From Salipaludibacillus sp047795645 (GTDB lineage Bacteria; Bacillota; Bacilli; Bacillales; Salisediminibacteriaceae), in assembly GCF_047795645.1 (NCBI RefSeq), contig NZ_CP181045.1:2728001-2792000 (forward strand): 64,000 nucleotides of DNA, given 5' to 3'. This document shows positions 62,173-64,000 of the stretch, piece after piece. Positions within the stretch are counted from its first letter, which is position 1. The number at the start of each line of letters is the position of its first letter. Below the pieces are notes generated by a model that saw only the letters and a program-made list of their open reading frames with translations, was not told the origin of the DNA and did not search any database. The position numbers were made by a program, and so were the translations under genes.

Positions 62173-64000
62173 TTCTTCTTTCGTCGAACATTTCAAGCAA
62201 TCTTGCACATTGGCATGACTTTCAACGATTCTTGTTAACAAACTATAAAGTACTTCCAAATCTTCGGTACTCCCCTTTTTCACATTCAATAAACAAATAA
62301 GTTGCACAGGTTCCCCACCCCATGTAATCGGTTTTTCCAACGTACAAAAAGACACAAAGGTTCTATCCCATTTAGGTGTGATTGGATGGGGAATGGCAAC
62401 AAAATTTCCATATGCTGTCGGGGCAATTTTCTCACGTTCATAGACTCCGTCTAAAAATGTTCCTCCAACTAACTCTTTTTTTTCGAGTTGCTGAGTCAAA
62501 AAATGCAGCGCTTCCTCTTTTGAATTCACTTTCTTATTGAAAAACATTAAATCCTCATGAAGGTACTTTACTACCGACGTGCTATCGCCTTTTATAAAAC
62601 TTTCAATCTTCACAAAATCATTCTCTGCCAAGATTGTATTGACGTGGACGACAGGTATCGGAAGTTCATCATGAATCGGTATGGAGCTAATTAGAAAATC
62701 AACCCCTTCAAGAGAGTGTTGACCAAGCTTATAATATTCCGTTGTTCCTACTACTTCGATTTTATCTGTAAACGTAGATTTCAATTTATATTTAATTAAT
62801 TGAGCACTGCCCACCCCTGAAGCACAAACAATCATCACTCGCTTCGGTACATCTGATATCATGTTTCGTCTTTCAATCGCAGCACCAATATGCAAAGCGA
62901 TATAACCGATTTCATTCTCGTCAATCGAAACATTAATCTGCTTCTCAAGTGTCATTCCAGCGATAACTCCTGCTTCAAACGCTAGTGGATAAGTTTTCTT
63001 AATATCTGCCAGTAATGGATTTCGTATATTCATTCCGTACCTGGAGCGATTAATTGCCGGTTTTAAGTGAACGCTTAATGCCATCATCAACTCTTCATCT
63101 GACGAAATACCCAACTTCATTTTTTCTTCTATCTGTTGAAGAAGAACCATCGTTAATTGAAAGTGTTCATCATCAAGAATGGCTTTCAAATCATCTACTT
63201 TCATTTGGTTCTGTGTAATCATTTTCGTTCCCATTAAATGTAGGGCAATATATGCGACTTCAACGTCAGGAAACGTTACATACAACTTCTTTTCTGCATC
63301 CGCAACAATTTGTCGTGCAACATAATATTCCTTTTGACTAGAAATTTCTTTTATGTCAGTTGAAACCATCGACACATTATGTCCTGACTTTATGCGTTTA
63401 TAGGCAATCGCAATATGAATAAACAAGTTATTTATTGCAATGTCAGATAACGTAATTCCATTTTCTTTTATTCTATCAAGAATAACGTCCAAAACTTCTG
63501 AAAAATAATCTTCTTCAATTAAATCAGCCATCTGTTTACTAAATATGTTCGTTTGCGCTTCTTTACTTCGATCAAATAAATATTCAGCTAAACAAAATCT
63601 TATTTTCACTTCGCTCCCCGTTACCTTTAAACCATGATTAGGTCTTTTCGATAATTCTAATCCGTAGTTTTGTAAGATTGTTTTCACAGCTTTTATATCA
63701 TTTTGAAGCGTTGATTTACTAACAAGAATTTCATCTGCTAGCTCTTCTATTTTCAAATAGTCTTCCGTCAGAAGTAATCTTTTCATCAAGAAAACCGTTC
63801 GATCTTCAGGTGAATCAGGGATGGTATTTATCTTGTCAGTTTCCTCTTTTTCAAACACTTGTTGCAAAAATTTACGGAACTCGTCATTATTACTAATCTC
63901 GAGTCGATAACCTTTTCCTCTAATAGACATAACATTAGCCCCATGATTTGTAAGCACACGATCTAAATGTTTAATATCTTCTTGGATCGTCCGAGAAGTC
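62128..64000 (-). CDS. PTS-regulated transcriptional activator (BglG/MtlR/ManR type), 5' end outside window
   Basis: Multi-domain activator: an N-terminal HTH that continues past the window edge (SRTIQEDIKHLDRVL just inside it), a second HTH region (DEILVSKSTLQNDIKAV), two PRDs, an EIIB-like domain with the phosphorylatable Cys in VMIVCASGVGSAQ, and an EIIA-fructose/mannitol-like domain with His in AIPHPITPKWD. Phosphorylation by PTS proteins would tune it. The order matches MtlR/ManR/LicR. The inducing sugar is unknown because the target PTS genes are not in the window. Confidence 0.92.
   Translation of the reverse strand, partial: TSRTIQEDIKHLDRVLTNHGANVMSIRGKGYRLEISNNDEFRKFLQQVFEKEETDKINTIPDSPEDRTVFLMKRLLLTEDYLKIEELADEILVSKSTLQNDIKAVKTILQNYGLELSKRPNHGLKVTGSEVKIRFCLAEYLFDRSKEAQTNIFSKQMADLIEEDYFSEVLDVILDRIKENGITLSDIAINNLFIHIAIAYKRIKSGHNVSMVSTDIKEISSQKEYYVARQIVADAEKKLYVTFPDVEVAYIALHLMGTKMITQNQMKVDDLKAILDDEHFQLTMVLLQQIEEKMKLGISSDEELMMALSVHLKPAINRSRYGMNIRNPLLADIKKTYPLAFEAGVIAGMTLEKQINVSIDENEIGYIALHIGAAIERRNMISDVPKRVMIVCASGVGSAQLIKYKLKSTFTDKIEVVGTTEYYKLGQHSLEGVDFLISSIPIHDELPIPVVHVNTILAENDFVKIESFIKGDSTSVVKYLHEDLMFFNKKVNSKEEALHFLTQQLEKKELVGGTFLDGVYEREKIAPTAYGNFVAIPHPITPKWDRTFVSFCTLEKPITWGGEPVQLICLLNVKKGSTEDLEVLYSLLTRIVESHANVQDCLKCSTKEELMKVLLNIVEPAGK

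Noticed and set aside
1..64000. CRISPR arrays, insertion sequences, prophage genes, tRNA and rRNA
   Set aside because: I looked for regularly spaced repeats, transposase or integrase proteins, and cloverleaf or rRNA-like sequence, and found none. The tandem array at 48.7 kb has only 2.6 degenerate units and no spacers.

Overview
The window is low-GC Firmicute DNA from a Bacillaceae species. The gene order uvrB, minJ, ctpB, ftsX/ftsE, cccB, yvjA, prfB, secA, hpf and fliS/fliT/fliD matches the corresponding arc of Bacillus subtilis. Exported domains are strongly acidic (CtpB, the MinJ tail, the cytochrome, the sugar-binding protein), which suggests an alkaliphilic or haloalkaliphilic member. 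That assignment is an inference from composition.

Left part (1-20,400), mostly minus strand: excision repair (uvrB, cut by the window edge), division topology (minJ), a carboxy-terminal protease (ctpB), an FtsEX-linked M23 murein hydrolase, ftsX/ftsE, lipoprotein cytochrome c-551, a YitT-family membrane protein, release factor 2 with its programmed +1 frameshift, and secA. A plus-strand glucose PTS unit lies between secA and hpf: a GlcT-like antiterminator and PtsG, with an antiterminator target and terminator between them. After hpf come a cold-shock gene, a competence-type ssb with a small partner ORF, mannose-6-phosphate isomerase and a cytoplasmic maltogenic amylase/neopullulanase.

Middle part (25,366-45,401): a compact beta-mannan/galactomannan oligosaccharide utilisation locus, all on the minus strand. 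It encodes a binding protein and two ABC permeases but no ATPase, two GH113 enzymes without signal peptides, a GH36 alpha-galactosidase, a GH2 beta-mannosidase, two GH130 mannoside phosphorylases, an AGE-family (cellobiose/mannobiose) 2-epimerase, an SDR, a DUF624 protein, two LacI regulators and a sugar isomerase gene broken by an 8-bp tandem duplication. Imported mannooligosaccharides can be debranched, cut internally, and finished either by hydrolysis (GH2) or by epimerisation plus phosphorolysis (AGE plus GH130). ManA at 22.0-23.0 kb links mannose-6-P to glycolysis. The transcription units share one promoter layout: a TTGACA box, a 17-bp spacer (twice holding a CcpA cre-like site), a -10 box, then a CG-centred LacI-type operator. 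A small membrane-protein gene at 45.2 kb carries the same operator.

Right part (45,778-64,000): an AraC regulator divergent from an ABC exporter, a CE7 acetyl esterase, then a flagellar filament cluster (a long-tailed FliS, FlaG, FliT and two tandem FliD paralogues), a YyaC-type sporulation protein, a MarR regulator divergent from a drug-type ABC transporter across a nested palindrome, a BCCT osmolyte transporter, a DUF2243 remnant, and a PRD/EIIB/EIIA regulator running off the right edge.

Three complete copies and one partial copy of a roughly 97-bp two-hairpin intergenic repeat are scattered across the window. I found no rRNA, tRNA, CRISPR array, transposase or phage gene.
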